The translations under genes and the position numbers were made by a program. From contig JAHDOA010000003.1 of NCBI GenBank assembly GCA_018435055.1, positions 1 through 64,000 of the forward strand: 64,000 nt of DNA. Direction: 5' to 3'. The notes beneath the pieces are model-generated. The model ran no database searches. It was not told the DNA's origin and worked only from the letters and a program-made list of their open reading frames with translations. Source of the stretch: Pelotomaculum sp. GTDB lineage: Bacteria > Bacillota > Desulfotomaculia > Desulfotomaculales > Pelotomaculaceae. Shown piece after piece: positions 50,726 to 60,373 of the stretch. Position 1 is the stretch's first letter. Each line of letters begins with the position of its first letter.

Positions 50726-51019
50726 CTATTGTGCTTTTGATTTTCTAAAACCGCAATCGTCATTACACGCATATCCATATTGCAGTCTTATTATCCCCTT
50801 GCCCGACCTGGCGCATTTAACATAAGAATCCTTGTGGTAAGGACATTTGACCCAACCGGGCGCTTCCAGGTTGTAACCCAGGCATTTATTGCAGCGAATA
50901 CCTTTCTCTGTTGCCGTCAGTTCAGCGCTATACCTGATTTCCCGGCAATCCGCACAGTAACAATAATCCCAATCTTTGATTACATTTTGGTAATGTCCTA
51001 TATCATGTCCAACTTGCAC
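50726..51019 (-). CDS. Small Cys-rich zinc-binding-like protein in the hydroxylase operon
   Basis: 97 residues with 10 or more cysteines in the pattern CYCADC, CNKC, CPYH, CxxxxKC, CNDDCGF. The alternating pairs suggest two zinc or Fe-S sites. No known family recognised. It is the gene directly after the large hydroxylase subunit (with a 33-bp palindrome in between) and before the MoeA-like gene. Its place suggests a specific maturation or electron-transfer job, but nothing in the sequence proves it. Confidence 0.7.
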   Translation of the reverse strand: MQVGHDIGHYQNVIKDWDYCYCADCREIRYSAELTATEKGIRCNKCLGYNLEAPGWVKCPYHKDSYVKCARSGKGIIRLQYGYACNDDCGFRKSKAQ

Positions 51020-51057
51020 TATAATCCCCCATTATATTTTAATTATATGACGATTAA

Positions 51058-51090
51058 GATATGAGAGACGATAATATCGTCTCTCATATC
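51058..51090. repeat. Perfect 33-bp palindrome between hydroxylase and Cys-rich gene
   Basis: Arms of 16 bp (GATATGAGAGACGATA and its reverse complement) with a single-base centre. Mid-operon position suggests a transcript hairpin that trims expression of downstream genes or stabilises the upstream message. Confidence 0.75.
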
Positions 51091-51130
51091 TATAATCTTT
51101 GACTGACTTTAGGATTTTTTTAATCCCGGC

Positions 51131-53491
51131 TTATTTGCCGCTTGCCTTTTTATCTCTCAGTGCCCGCCATACCTTTTCATAGGTAATCGGCAGTTCTGTC
51201 ATGCTGACTCCCATGGCGTCGTAAATAGCGTTGGCCACAGCGCCCATGGTCGGGGTGGTAGCGCCTTCCCCAACTTCCTTCAGACCATAAGGTCCGTTGG
51301 GCTCGTAGCTGTCATCCAGTGTCAGTGATTCAACCGGCGGCATGTCGAGAGCTGTCGGCAGCCGGTATTCAGCAAAGTTCCCGTTCAACAATTTACCTGT
51401 TTTCTTGTCAAACTTAACTTCTTCCCAGATGGTCTCACCTACACCCATGTAGAAGGCGCCGTGGACCTGGCCGTGGAACAGTTTCGGGTTAATGATCGTG
51501 CCGCTGTCGTGCACGTCCCATGTATCGACACATTCAATCTGTCCGGTTTCCATGTCAACTTGCACTTCAGCAACCTGGGTCGCGCTGCTGTACGCCGGTG
51601 ATGTTCCGACCGCTGCGCCTTTGTGGTTGCCGCCCAGTTTGCCGGGGTGGTACCAGCCGCGCCCTAAGAGTACGCCATGGTCAACGAAGTACTTACGGGC
51701 AACTTCTTCAAATGTTAGCTTAACAGCCGGCTCTTGCTTAACAAAAACGATTCCTTCTACGCAATCCAGGTCTTCAGGTGTTAAGGGGCCATCGAGATAG
51801 CCAAAGCCTTCCTTAATCCTGCCGGACGCTTTCAGCATTTCACACGCCTTGGCAAGAACTTTCTTCTTAACTTCCGCGCCTGCCCTCTTAACAGCCCAGC
51901 CGGCCATCAGAGTCTGCCTGCTGGCGTATGCGCCAAAGTCCAGAGTGGAAAGGTCTGTGTCTCCTGTAACCATCTGACATCTTTCGTAGGGGTAACCCAT
52001 TGCTTCAGCTGCCATCTGCATCAGCACGGTGTCGCTGCCCTGGCCGATGTCAACAGCGTTGGAGTATACATACGCCCTGGTGCCGTCGTCGAATATTTTC
52101 ACCATACCAACTGAGTGCGGATAGTCGGTCCGGTACTGGCAGAAACCAGCGCCTGTAACAAATCCGCCGTTGCCCACGCCGATGCCTCTGCCGACGCCCA
52201 TTTTGCCTCTCTTCTCAGTCCAACCGGAAGCGTCGCGCGCCATTTTATTAGCGCCAACTAAGTTGTAGGACTTAACTTCGTAGCCCGCTGTGGTGATGCT
52301 GTTGCCTTTACGGGCATTGATCAGGCGCATGTCAATCGGGTCAACGCCGATTGCTTCGCCGACGAGGTCAATGTGGTGTTCAAAAGCAAACCTTGGCTGC
52401 GGCTGTCCGTGACCCCTTTGTGCGCCGCAGGGAGGCAGGTTAGTTACATAACGGCGGCAGTCGAACTTGTAGTTGTCAATTAAATACAGCACGCCCAGCA
52501 GGGAGCCGGCATAGTAGGAGGAGGCAATGCCGAGACCGGTGTAAGCGCCGCCCTCGAGGACACAGTCGAACTTGTGAGCTAAAATCTTACCGTTCTTGTC
52601 AACACCGGTGGTCAGTTCCATAGTCATGGGGTGACGGCCACGGCCATTTAAGAAGGTTTCTGCATGGTCATACCACATTTTAACTGGCTGTCCAGTTATT
52701 TTGGAGAGGATCACTGCGGCGAAGTCCAGGCCGGTGGGGTCGAGTTTACCGCCAAAACCTGCTCCTACATTGGTCTGCCGCACGGTCAGGTTCCCCATCT
52801 TCATGCCCAGCACCCGGCACAGGTGGTACTGCACATAGTGCACTGACTGGCAGGAGCTGTATAGGAATGCTCTATCTCCATCCCAGTATGCGGCGGAGGC
52901 ATGGTTTTCAATAAAAGCATGGTATGTGCGCTGACCCTGGAACTTGTCGGTGCGCACATAATACGCGTCTTTTAAAGCTGCGTCCACGTCACCAAAATGG
53001 TGGTGGATCTCAGTATTAAGGTTGCCAGGATACTCTTCAAAGATTTGCGGTGCGCCTTCTTTGGCAGCATCCTGCCAGGTAAAGACGGCCGGTAGTTCTT
53101 CATATTCCACCTTGATCAACTTGAGTGCTTTATAAACAGTTTCTTCGTCAACCGCGCACACTGCGCCGATTTTATCGCCATGATACCGTACTTTATCAAT
53201 ACAGAAGATGTTTTCATCAAAGCGGGCCGGGCTCAGGCCCCATTTCATCGAGGGAACGTCTTTGGCTGTAATAATAGCTTTTACGCCGTTTAGTTTTTCT
53301 GCTTCAGAAGTGTCTATACTTTTAATGCGACCGTGGGCTATTGTGCTGCGGATTAGCTTTCCATACAGCATGCCCGGGAATTTCAGGTCCGCTGTGTATT
53401 GCGCGTGCCCGGTTGTTTTTCCATATGAGTCGTTTCTGTCAACGCTTTTTCCGACATATGAATAATCTTGTTTCACTACGCTCACCCTCAT
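51131..53491 (-). CDS. Molybdenum hydroxylase large subunit (xanthine dehydrogenase family)
   Basis: 786-residue catalytic subunit binding the molybdopterin cofactor. Landmarks are VGKSVDRNDSYGKTTGHAQY, GHxxIENHASAAYW, NVGAGFGGKLDPTG (cofactor loop), PPCGAQRGHGQPQPRFAFEH and GVGNGGFVTGAG, IGQGSDTVLMQMAAEAMG, FGAYASRQTLMAGW, and the catalytic glutamate in GLKEVGEGATTP. Sequence features such as GAYASRQTLMAGW resemble 4-hydroxybenzoyl-CoA reductase-type members, though the FAD subunit lacks their 4Fe-4S insert. The accessory genes around it are those of selenium-dependent hydroxylases. Substrate is not determined. Confidence 0.93.
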   Translation of the reverse strand: MRVSVVKQDYSYVGKSVDRNDSYGKTTGHAQYTADLKFPGMLYGKLIRSTIAHGRIKSIDTSEAEKLNGVKAIITAKDVPSMKWGLSPARFDENIFCIDKVRYHGDKIGAVCAVDEETVYKALKLIKVEYEELPAVFTWQDAAKEGAPQIFEEYPGNLNTEIHHHFGDVDAALKDAYYVRTDKFQGQRTYHAFIENHASAAYWDGDRAFLYSSCQSVHYVQYHLCRVLGMKMGNLTVRQTNVGAGFGGKLDPTGLDFAAVILSKITGQPVKMWYDHAETFLNGRGRHPMTMELTTGVDKNGKILAHKFDCVLEGGAYTGLGIASSYYAGSLLGVLYLIDNYKFDCRRYVTNLPPCGAQRGHGQPQPRFAFEHHIDLVGEAIGVDPIDMRLINARKGNSITTAGYEVKSYNLVGANKMARDASGWTEKRGKMGVGRGIGVGNGGFVTGAGFCQYRTDYPHSVGMVKIFDDGTRAYVYSNAVDIGQGSDTVLMQMAAEAMGYPYERCQMVTGDTDLSTLDFGAYASRQTLMAGWAVKRAGAEVKKKVLAKACEMLKASGRIKEGFGYLDGPLTPEDLDCVEGIVFVKQEPAVKLTFEEVARKYFVDHGVLLGRGWYHPGKLGGNHKGAAVGTSPAYSSATQVAEVQVDMETGQIECVDTWDVHDSGTIINPKLFHGQVHGAFYMGVGETIWEEVKFDKKTGKLLNGNFAEYRLPTALDMPPVESLTLDDSYEPNGPYGLKEVGEGATTPTMGAVANAIYDAMGVSMTELPITYEKVWRALRDKKASGK

Positions 53492-53498
53492 CCTTTCC

Positions 53499-54002
53499 TT
53501 AGAGATTTTCAGCCGCGTCTAATACGGCCGCAACAATATTTACATAGCCTGTGCAGCGGCACAGGTTGCCGGCTATGGCTTCACGTACCTCGTATTCAGT
53601 CGGGCTGGGGTTTTCATTAAGCAGCGCCCTGGAAGAAACAATCATACCAGGTGTGCAAAAACCGCATTGAAATCCCGCGTGTTCGATGAATTTTTCCTGT
53701 ACTATATCCAGATCTTCTCCATCCTGAATACCCTCAATGGTTGTGATCTCCCGTCCGTCGCAGTCGATTGCCAGCACTAAACAAGCGTTGACCGGATTGC
53801 CGTCCAGCATTACGGTGCAGCAGCCGCAGTCACCAAGTTCGCAACCTCTTTTAGTGCCGGTCAGGTCGAGGTCATCACGCAATAAATTTACCAGCAGGGT
53901 GTTTGCTTTAATTACCTTTGTATAATCAGATCCGTTAACATTGACTGTAACCGCGTAACGTTTGATTCCATCTTTATCGACAACAAAGCTCGACATTTTC
54001 AC
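53499..54002 (-). CDS. Molybdenum hydroxylase [2Fe-2S] subunit
   Basis: 167-residue small subunit carrying two [2Fe-2S] clusters that move electrons from the molybdenum site to FAD. The plant-type ferredoxin motif is [20 protein letters not shown] with a later C (NAC), and the second motif is [16 protein letters not shown]...[12 protein letters not shown]. Standard length. It lies 7 nt before the large subunit gene and 14 nt after the FAD subunit. Confidence 0.95.
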   Translation of the reverse strand: MKMSSFVVDKDGIKRYAVTVNVNGSDYTKVIKANTLLVNLLRDDLDLTGTKRGCELGDCGCCTVMLDGNPVNACLVLAIDCDGREITTIEGIQDGEDLDIVQEKFIEHAGFQCGFCTPGMIVSSRALLNENPSPTEYEVREAIAGNLCRCTGYVNIVAAVLDAAENL

Positions 54003-54016
54003 CTCTCCTTTCTTTT

Positions 54017-54886
54017 CTATACATGTCCCTCGTCGACAGCTTTACGCAGTGCGCGTTTTGTGAAAATACGTACCAGGTCAGTGCGGTATTCGGCGGACGC
54101 CCTGATGTCAGATATCGGCTTGCATTCTCCTGATGCTATTACACCGGCTTCGGCCAAAACATCGTCAGTTGCATTTTTCCCTTTCAGGAATTCTTCAGTT
54201 TTCTTTGCCCGTACAGGTGTGGCGGCAACCGCGCCCAAAGCTACGCGCGCGTCTTTAATAACACCGTTTTCCACCTGGACTGCAACAGCTACGCCAACCA
54301 CGGCCAAAGCGCCGGACTTGCGCAGCCCGAATTTAATGTAGTTGCTTCCTGTCATTTTCTGGTCGGGAATGAATACTTCAGCGATCAGCTCGTCTTGCGC
54401 CATGACAGTCTTGCCGGGGCCTGTAAACAGATCTTCCATAGCCACGGTACGCTCGCCTTTAGTGCCAACAAGCTTGGCAGTTGCGTTAAGGGCGATAAAA
54501 ATCGGCGGCAGGTCAGCGGATGGCACAGCATTGCTGATATTACCACCGACAGTGCCTCTATTGCGCACCTGGTTGTTAGCCATTTGCCTGGCGGCATTTG
54601 CTACGGAAGGATATCTTTCCTTTAATACATCAGACTTAACCAAATCGTTGTGTGTGCACAATGCTCCCACACAAACTCCTTTACCTGCTACGTACTCAAT
54701 CTTTTTCAGTTGTTCCAAATTCTTAACCGAAACAACAACTTCCGGCGCCAGTAATTCATTTTTCATCTTGACTACCATGTCTGTTCCGCCGGCAAGCACC
54801 TTGGCTTTTGCCCCAAATTGTGACAATAGCTGGCATGCCTCTGCGATGCTATCTGGTGCATAATACTCGAAATCTGGTAGATACAC
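54017..54886 (-). CDS. Molybdenum hydroxylase FAD-binding subunit
   Basis: 289-residue CoxM/XdhB-type FAD subunit that passes electrons to an acceptor. FAD-binding motifs are AKVLAGGTDMVVKMKNELL and RNRGTVGGNISNAVPSADLP. The C-terminal CO dehydrogenase flavoprotein domain follows (IRASAEYRTDLVRIFTKRAL). The GTG at 54886 with AGGAGGAG 5 nt upstream is chosen over an ATG at 54928. First gene of the hydroxylase operon, behind promoter P2. Confidence 0.93.
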   Translation of the reverse strand: MYLPDFEYYAPDSIAEACQLLSQFGAKAKVLAGGTDMVVKMKNELLAPEVVVSVKNLEQLKKIEYVAGKGVCVGALCTHNDLVKSDVLKERYPSVANAARQMANNQVRNRGTVGGNISNAVPSADLPPIFIALNATAKLVGTKGERTVAMEDLFTGPGKTVMAQDELIAEVFIPDQKMTGSNYIKFGLRKSGALAVVGVAVAVQVENGVIKDARVALGAVAATPVRAKKTEEFLKGKNATDDVLAEAGVIASGECKPISDIRASAEYRTDLVRIFTKRALRKAVDEGHV

Positions 54887-54928
54887 GTTTTCTCCTCCTC
54901 TTTTTTTGTAATAATCTTCTGCTACCAA

Positions 54929-55757
54929 ACAAAACCTGTCTTTAGCTATTTAATTTTCTGCATCACCCTCCTCTTAAAATTTGCAGATCCTTATTTTTTG
55001 TTAATAACGTTCTGCATCTTGTTATAACCCTGTGTTAAAACCTTAACTAATATTTAACTTTCGCTTAATGAAAACTTAATTTTTTCATGCCAAAATCGCA
55101 CAAACGAATCTTTTGCCGGCTTTATCTTACCACCCACTAATAAACAAAGTGAAATATGTGTTTGCGATTGGATTAATTACTTTTGGCTATAAATTTGCCG
55201 GTGCGATAATATTTTCTAATATAATAAAAAACGCAATGCCATGGCCTTCCTTGTTTCATGGGATGAGATGCCTGCAATGCCTTTAAATAAGCGAGCCTTT
55301 ACACAAGGCTGCAAAAATATTTTTACAGAGGGCGCAGAAACACAAAAGAGAATATCTGGGGATACCGTTTAAAATTGCTGTATCACGGGGTTGAATTAAT
55401 AGGATAAAACAATCAATGCTATAGTCATCTGATATTTATTCTTAACCCGGTTAGGTGGTAAAATAAAACTTAAAAGCAATGTGTTATGCTAATTATATAT
55501 ATAATGTCACTATTTACCTGTGGTCGAATGGCTAAATCTTCAAGTCTAAATCCATTTACTAATAAATTTCCTACATATATAATAGTAACAACGTTATTTG
55601 CTTTATAACGATTAATAGTTTACAAAAGCTCAATAACGAGTTGATTAAGAAAGGCTGTTCAATCGCAGAGAGATTTTTCATAGAATTAATCTTTAGATGA
55701 TGCAAGGTACCCTTGTTTTTATATTAAAGAATTGATCAGCAAAGAGGAGTGGTATTC
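54929..55757. other. 829-nt divergent intergenic region
   Basis: Between the hydroxylase operon (leftward) and lysR (rightward). It contains promoter P2 (55124-55179) and ~230 nt of leader on the left, and an AT-rich lysR upstream region. No gene is supported. Confidence 0.6.
55124..55179 (-). promoter_or_regulatory. Regulon promoter P2 (hydroxylase operon)
   Basis: Minus-strand box TAATCCAATCGC-AAACACATATTTCACTTT (55146-55179), weak -35 TCACTT (55147-55152), 17-nt spacer, -10 TAAGAT (55124-55129). The first transcribed bases GCCGGCAAAAGATTCG also resemble P3. Confidence 0.85.
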
Positions 55758-56720
55758 ATGGAAATGCACCAGCTGGAATATGTACTGGCCGTGGCAAAAT
55801 ACCATAATTTCACACGCGCCGCGGAAGAAATTAAAATATCTCAGTCCTCGCTTTCCCAGCAAATCAGCAAGCTGGAAAACGAATTAGGGACCAATTTATT
55901 TGTGAGGACAACCCGGTCAGTACATCTGACACCAGCCGGGGCGGAATTTATTAGACATGCCCAGCGCATAATGTCAGAAGTAAAAGAAGCGCGCCGCAGC
56001 ATACAGGATTACGTGTCTATGGTAAAAGGCGAGCTTGCATTTGGAACCATTGCGATAATAGGAAGTTATAACCTGCCTAACCTGATAAAATCTTTTCAGG
56101 ACAACTATCCCGGCATTAAAATGCGCATCGTGGAAGAACAATGTGAAGAACTGCTATCCATGCTGCATGACGCAAAAATTGACGTCGCCCTGACGCAGGT
56201 TAACAGACCGGATCCTAATTTTAAGTTTTATCACCTTGTGTCCGATAAGATGGTACTTGTGACAAGTAACCGGCATCATCTGGCTAACAGAGTATCAGTA
56301 GATATAAATGAATTAAGAAACGAAAAGCTGATTCTCACACCTCCCACTTCCGGACATTATCATGATTTTTGTAGTGCATGTGACGCCGCAGGTTTTAAGC
56401 CAAATGTTGTAATGAACTGCGCGATTGTTAAAACAATGCTGAGTTTTGTGCGCGAAGAAATTGGCATTACCGTGCTCTCTTCCAGAGTGGCTGCGGCGGA
56501 GAAGGACCCCGGCATGAGGATTATAGAAATTACACCGGCCATACAAAGAAGGCTTTCCCTAGCCACGCGCAGCGCCTCCGACACACCGCCGACACTGAAG
56601 ATGTTTTTAAAGTTCACCAGTCAATGGATGAAAACACAGAAGTCTTTTGACCGGGCAAAATTGCCTTTGGCAAAAGCATCTCTCACATCCCGCGACATAA
56701 GACTGATATACAGCAGGTAA
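55758..56720 (+). CDS. LysR-family transcriptional regulator
   Basis: 320-residue LysR-type regulator, probably the activator of the surrounding operons. The N-terminal winged helix is MHQLEYVLAVAKYHNFTRAA, EEIKISQSSLSQQISKLENE, LGTNLFVRTTRSVHLTPAG. The C-terminal effector domain runs from ~res 90 (GELAFGTIAIIGSYNLPNLI) to the end. ATG 55758 has GAGGAG 8 nt upstream. It is divergent from the hydroxylase operon and convergent with the transporter gene. Effector unknown, but the island suggests an organic acid or its CoA ester. Confidence 0.9.
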   Translation: MEMHQLEYVLAVAKYHNFTRAAEEIKISQSSLSQQISKLENELGTNLFVRTTRSVHLTPAGAEFIRHAQRIMSEVKEARRSIQDYVSMVKGELAFGTIAIIGSYNLPNLIKSFQDNYPGIKMRIVEEQCEELLSMLHDAKIDVALTQVNRPDPNFKFYHLVSDKMVLVTSNRHHLANRVSVDINELRNEKLILTPPTSGHYHDFCSACDAAGFKPNVVMNCAIVKTMLSFVREEIGITVLSSRVAAAEKDPGMRIIEITPAIQRRLSLATRSASDTPPTLKMFLKFTSQWMKTQKSFDRAKLPLAKASLTSRDIRLIYSR

Positions 56721-56760
56721 TTTCAAGCAGGCTAATAAGTTAAATAAAGTAACTTTGCTG

Positions 56761-56849
56761 ACAAGCAAGGCAAACAATTAAAAGCCTTGCTTGTTTTATT
56801 TAGATCAAAGAAAAACCGCTTTTATACCTTCCGGCATAAAAGCGGTTTT
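56761..56849. terminator. Two hairpins between lysR and the transporter
   Basis: ACAAGCAAGGC/GCCTTGCTTGT (56761-56795) followed by TTTATTT ends lysR. AAAACCGCTTTTAT/ATAAAAGCGGTTTT (56811-56849) with T-runs on both strands is a bidirectional terminator for lysR and the convergent transporter gene. Confidence 0.88.
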
Positions 56850-56888
56850 CTTCTTTCTTATAAGGTTAGGGTTTTTTTACCTCAATTT

Positions 56889-58322
56889 TTAATGGAACAT
56901 ACCTATCGAAGTCCAGTAGGGAACCGCGATCGCCAGGGTGATCAGACAAGCCACGCCGTATACCAAGCCATACTTGCTTATCTGTCCCGACGTCCAGGAT
57001 CTTTCCTTGGCTAACGCCTCGGATACCATGGCAAACATATTGGTATAGCTCAGGAAGAAGCTGTTGGCGCCCATGATGAAGAGGCCGAGCCATACCAGGG
57101 GGTTGATGCCGAAGCTTGCCGATATCTGGGGCAGGAGCGGCACAAAGATAGCAAACGTGGGAACAAACACAGCAACGTCAAAGAACCTTATTATGAAGAA
57201 TAGTATTATTATTGAATAACAGAACAGCCAGGGACTTGTTGTAAGAGGCGCTATTACCGGAACTAACACAGTTACTAACCACTTTGACAGGCCGCTGGCG
57301 GCAAAAACAGCGCCAAAGCTCATGGCTGAGCCGATAAAGAGCACCAGGTCCCAGCTGATGCCGGAGCCAACATCCGTGCCTTTAACAATACCAAGCAGGG
57401 TCAGAAGGAACAGCCCGCCAAGCACGGTCGCACCGTCCGGAATACCGTGGATCTTGTTGGTGAAGAACATCAAGAAACAGATTGTCAGGATTATCGCGCT
57501 GAAAATTTGATCCTTGCTCCAGGGCCCCAGATTTTTGTACTCTTCTTGGAAATATTCTTTTTTCAAAGTTATCGGCTGATCAGGCTTCAGGACCATAAAC
57601 GCGCCGCCAATAAGCAGCACAGTCAGCACCAAAGCAGGGATAAGCATAACTTCCATATAAGAGCCGAAGTTCATTAGTCCCTTCAACTCAGCAACTCCAT
57701 CATACATACCCAACAGGATCGGACCGTGCAGGGAACCGGTGAGCCAGCCAGTACCAGGTACCAGCGCCATTGTCCAGGCTGATAACAGAATCAGGGCGCT
57801 GCCCTTGGACTTCAGTTCCAGCTGGCAGGCTTCAATTACGCTGACCGCGATGGGCACAATGATAACGCAGCGCACTGTAATAGAAGGCGTAAGGGCCGAC
57901 AGGGCCAGTCCGATAATCACAAACGCCAGTACAATCGTGGGGTAGGACGGGTTGAACATCTTCATCGCCAGGAAGCCAATCCTTTTCCCCAATCCGGTTT
58001 TAAGCAGCACAAACCCGAAGAAAAGCGCCGGGATCAAGGTCCACAGAGCATTGCTTACGAATCCCGAAAATACGGTAGCCGCGGGGATTTTTAATGATAG
58101 GGAGAACAGTAAAAAAAACATACCTGAAATCGATCTAGGCATATTCAAAGGCTGAAATATCCATAGCCCAATGGTAACTATCAGCGCAAATAGAACCAAG
58201 TGACCCTGTGCGGTCAATTCCGGCATCCAGGGTTTAGCTAGCGCCACATATAAGGCGATAGCAACCATCAACAAAACTAACATATCAGTGACTTTAAATT
58301 TAGATCCTGTTGCTGTCGTCAA
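56889..58322 (-). CDS. SLC13/DASS-family anion transporter
   Basis: 477-residue membrane protein with about 12 hydrophobic segments. It resembles DASS (divalent anion:Na+ symporter, CitT) carriers that import dicarboxylates and related anions; NPSYPTIVLAFVIIGLALSA and ALTPSITVRCVIIVP carry the first hairpin region, and TNMFAMVSEALAKERSW the second. TTG 58322 is used, with AGGAGG 8 nt upstream. It follows the 522-residue CoA-transferase gene by 200 nt and is probably co-transcribed. The imported substrate is presumably an acid used by the CoA enzymes and hydroxylase of this island. Confidence 0.88.
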   Translation of the reverse strand: MTTATGSKFKVTDMLVLLMVAIALYVALAKPWMPELTAQGHLVLFALIVTIGLWIFQPLNMPRSISGMFFLLFSLSLKIPAATVFSGFVSNALWTLIPALFFGFVLLKTGLGKRIGFLAMKMFNPSYPTIVLAFVIIGLALSALTPSITVRCVIIVPIAVSVIEACQLELKSKGSALILLSAWTMALVPGTGWLTGSLHGPILLGMYDGVAELKGLMNFGSYMEVMLIPALVLTVLLIGGAFMVLKPDQPITLKKEYFQEEYKNLGPWSKDQIFSAIILTICFLMFFTNKIHGIPDGATVLGGLFLLTLLGIVKGTDVGSGISWDLVLFIGSAMSFGAVFAASGLSKWLVTVLVPVIAPLTTSPWLFCYSIIILFFIIRFFDVAVFVPTFAIFVPLLPQISASFGINPLVWLGLFIMGANSFFLSYTNMFAMVSEALAKERSWTSGQISKYGLVYGVACLITLAIAVPYWTSIGMFH

Positions 58323-58450
58323 AATATTTTCCTCCTCTCAGGTTTTGGAAAATTTACCGACTTAAATATTTCTCTCTTATGAAATTAAGATAAATCCTGC
58401 TAACCCTTATTCCCTCTAGGACCACCTCGCCCGCTGCCTGCGTACGGCAC

Positions 58451-58468
58451 GGGGCGTTTACACGCCCC
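58451..58468 (-). terminator. GC-rich hairpin between CoA-transferase and transporter genes
   Basis: GGGGCGT/ACGCCCC around TTAC. No T-tract on the minus strand, so it more likely modulates than terminates expression of the transporter gene. Confidence 0.45.
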
Positions 58469-58523
58469 ATGCGTCACGTCTTACATCAGCAGCCTCATTT
58501 ACTGCAGGCAAGCAGTCAAGTGT

Positions 58524-60092
58524 TTAGCCCTTGGCAGCCAGTATGTCTTTGAGCTTGCCCCATTCCGGCTGGAATATTTCCCTGGGCATTTCTTTCAAAT
58601 CGGGGGAAATCTCCGGCCTGAAGCCCATATGGGCAATAACATCTTTTTCCACGTCCATACCCGGCGCTATTTCAACCATCGTTACCTTGCCGTCGATCAG
58701 TTTGAATACGGCGCGCTCGGTGACATAGACCACTTCTTGTCCTCTCAGGGCGGAGTATTTTCCGCTGAAGGTGACATGTTCATTGGCCTGGACAAATTTC
58801 TGGACCCGGCCCTCTTTCAGGATTTTGATGGTGCCGTCTTTGACTTCATATTCCGCTCCGCCCGCGGTTAAGGTGCCGCAGAAAACGGCCTTCTTGGAAG
58901 ATGATGAAATATTGACGAATCCGCCCGGTCCCACAACCTTGGGCCCGAACTTGCTGACGTTGATGTTGCCCTCGACATCGCACTGGGCCATGCCCAGGAA
59001 GCAGATGTCCAGCCCGCCGCCGTCATAAAAGTCAAACATATAGCCGTGATCAACAATAGCGTCAGGGTTGCAGGCAGCCGGGAAATCCATACCTTTGGCA
59101 GGCACGCCGCCAAAGGCGCCCAACTCGATGGTCATTAACAGGTCGTCGCTTACGCCTTCTTCCGCGGCGACAGCGGCAACCCCGTCAGCCATTCCGATAC
59201 CCATGTTGACGCAGGCGCCGTTCCTCAGTTCCATTGCCGCCCTGCGGCCAACAATCTTGCGCTCGTCAAGCGCCATGGGTTCAATCGCGGCTAAAGGTTT
59301 TCTGATGCGGCCGTCATACGCCGGCTCATTCAGGGTCACTCTTGTCTGCAGGTGGTTTTCCGGTTTGGCGACAACGATGTAGTCAACTAAAACACCCGGC
59401 ACTTTTACAGCCTTGGGATTAAGTGTTTTGGCCTTGGCCACGTACTTAACCTGGGCGAAGACAATGCCGCCGTTTCTTTTCGCAGCCATGGCCTGGTGCA
59501 GCGCTTCCAGGAACAGAGGCTCTTCATCCATGGTCATATTGCCGTCTTCGTCGCAAACGGTGCCGCGGATCATTGCCACATCCAGTTTCAGTGGCTTAAA
59601 GTAAAGATACTCTTCTCCCTGGAAATTAACCAGTTCTACCAGGTCATCCGGGGTGATGTCATTAACTTTGCCGCCCTCCCGGCGGGGGTCCGCATAGGTG
59701 CCCAATCCAACCTTGGTAAGCACGCCCGGCTTGCCGCCTGCCATTTGCCGGTATAAATGGACCAGGACGCCCTGTGGAAACAGGTGGCACTGAACTTTAT
59801 TTTCCAGAACCAGTTTGCCCAGCAGGGGGGCTTCACCGATATGTCCGGCAGTGTGCCTTCTGACCATGCCTTCATGGCCTACGTGTCCCATGCCCCTCGT
59901 CTTCCAATCGCCGCAACCGCAGCTGTGCGTGTTCCAGAGATCCCGGGGATGGCCGGTTTCCAGAAAACTTTTTTCAAGCGCTATGGCCAGCTCTTCGGGA
60001 AAACCGCACAAACCCGCTGTAGTCCATGATATACATGAACCGTCTTTCACCAGCGCGCCGACCTGTTCCGGTGTAATAATTTTGGACATCAT
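58524..60092 (-). CDS. Propionate/acyl-CoA:acetate CoA-transferase (family I)
   Basis: 522-residue fused alpha-beta CoA-transferase like propionate CoA-transferase (Pct) and YdiF. It moves CoA between acyl-CoA and a free acid. The N-terminal glycine motif region is LCGFPEELAIALEKSFLETG, and the catalytic glutamate is in LLMTIELGAFGGVPA followed by GGLDICFLGMAQCDVEGNIN. ATG 60092 follows AGGGAG by 5 nt; the frame runs back to a TTG at 60107. First gene of the P3 operon with the transporter behind it. It could activate the imported acid by CoA exchange. Confidence 0.9.
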   Translation of the reverse strand: MMSKIITPEQVGALVKDGSCISWTTAGLCGFPEELAIALEKSFLETGHPRDLWNTHSCGCGDWKTRGMGHVGHEGMVRRHTAGHIGEAPLLGKLVLENKVQCHLFPQGVLVHLYRQMAGGKPGVLTKVGLGTYADPRREGGKVNDITPDDLVELVNFQGEEYLYFKPLKLDVAMIRGTVCDEDGNMTMDEEPLFLEALHQAMAAKRNGGIVFAQVKYVAKAKTLNPKAVKVPGVLVDYIVVAKPENHLQTRVTLNEPAYDGRIRKPLAAIEPMALDERKIVGRRAAMELRNGACVNMGIGMADGVAAVAAEEGVSDDLLMTIELGAFGGVPAKGMDFPAACNPDAIVDHGYMFDFYDGGGLDICFLGMAQCDVEGNINVSKFGPKVVGPGGFVNISSSSKKAVFCGTLTAGGAEYEVKDGTIKILKEGRVQKFVQANEHVTFSGKYSALRGQEVVYVTERAVFKLIDGKVTMVEIAPGMDVEKDVIAHMGFRPEISPDLKEMPREIFQPEWGKLKDILAAKG

Positions 60093-60274
60093 CTCTTCTC
60101 CCTTCAAATTCTAATCTTCATTAAACATCCTTCGATAAGACCCAAACTACGACAAAAACAAGATAACTCACAGTTATCCCGTAGTTTGTAAAAAAAAATT
60201 TCACCTCGCTTCCGAATGCATTAATATAAAGCAATCACTGCTATATGCAGTATCCCGCATCTTTTTTCGGTTTT

Positions 60275-60330
60275 ATCTTACCACCGGCAAATGAGTAAAG
60301 AGAAATATGCGTTTACGATGGCATTTATAA
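60275..60330 (-). promoter_or_regulatory. Regulon promoter P3 (CoA-transferase-transporter operon)
   Basis: Minus-strand box ATCGTAAACGCATATTTCTC (within 60297-60330), weak -35 TCTCTT (60298-60303), 17-nt spacer, -10 TAAGAT (60275-60280). The sequence after the -10 matches that of P2 (ACCGAAAAAAGATGCG). Confidence 0.82.
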
Positions 60331-60373
60331 GTTGCGCCTATAAATATTGAGATTTTAATGATCACTGTAATAA

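Noticed and set aside
51131-53491. 4-hydroxybenzoyl-CoA reductase as the firm name
   Set aside because: The FAD subunit lacks the 4Fe-4S insert that marks that enzyme.
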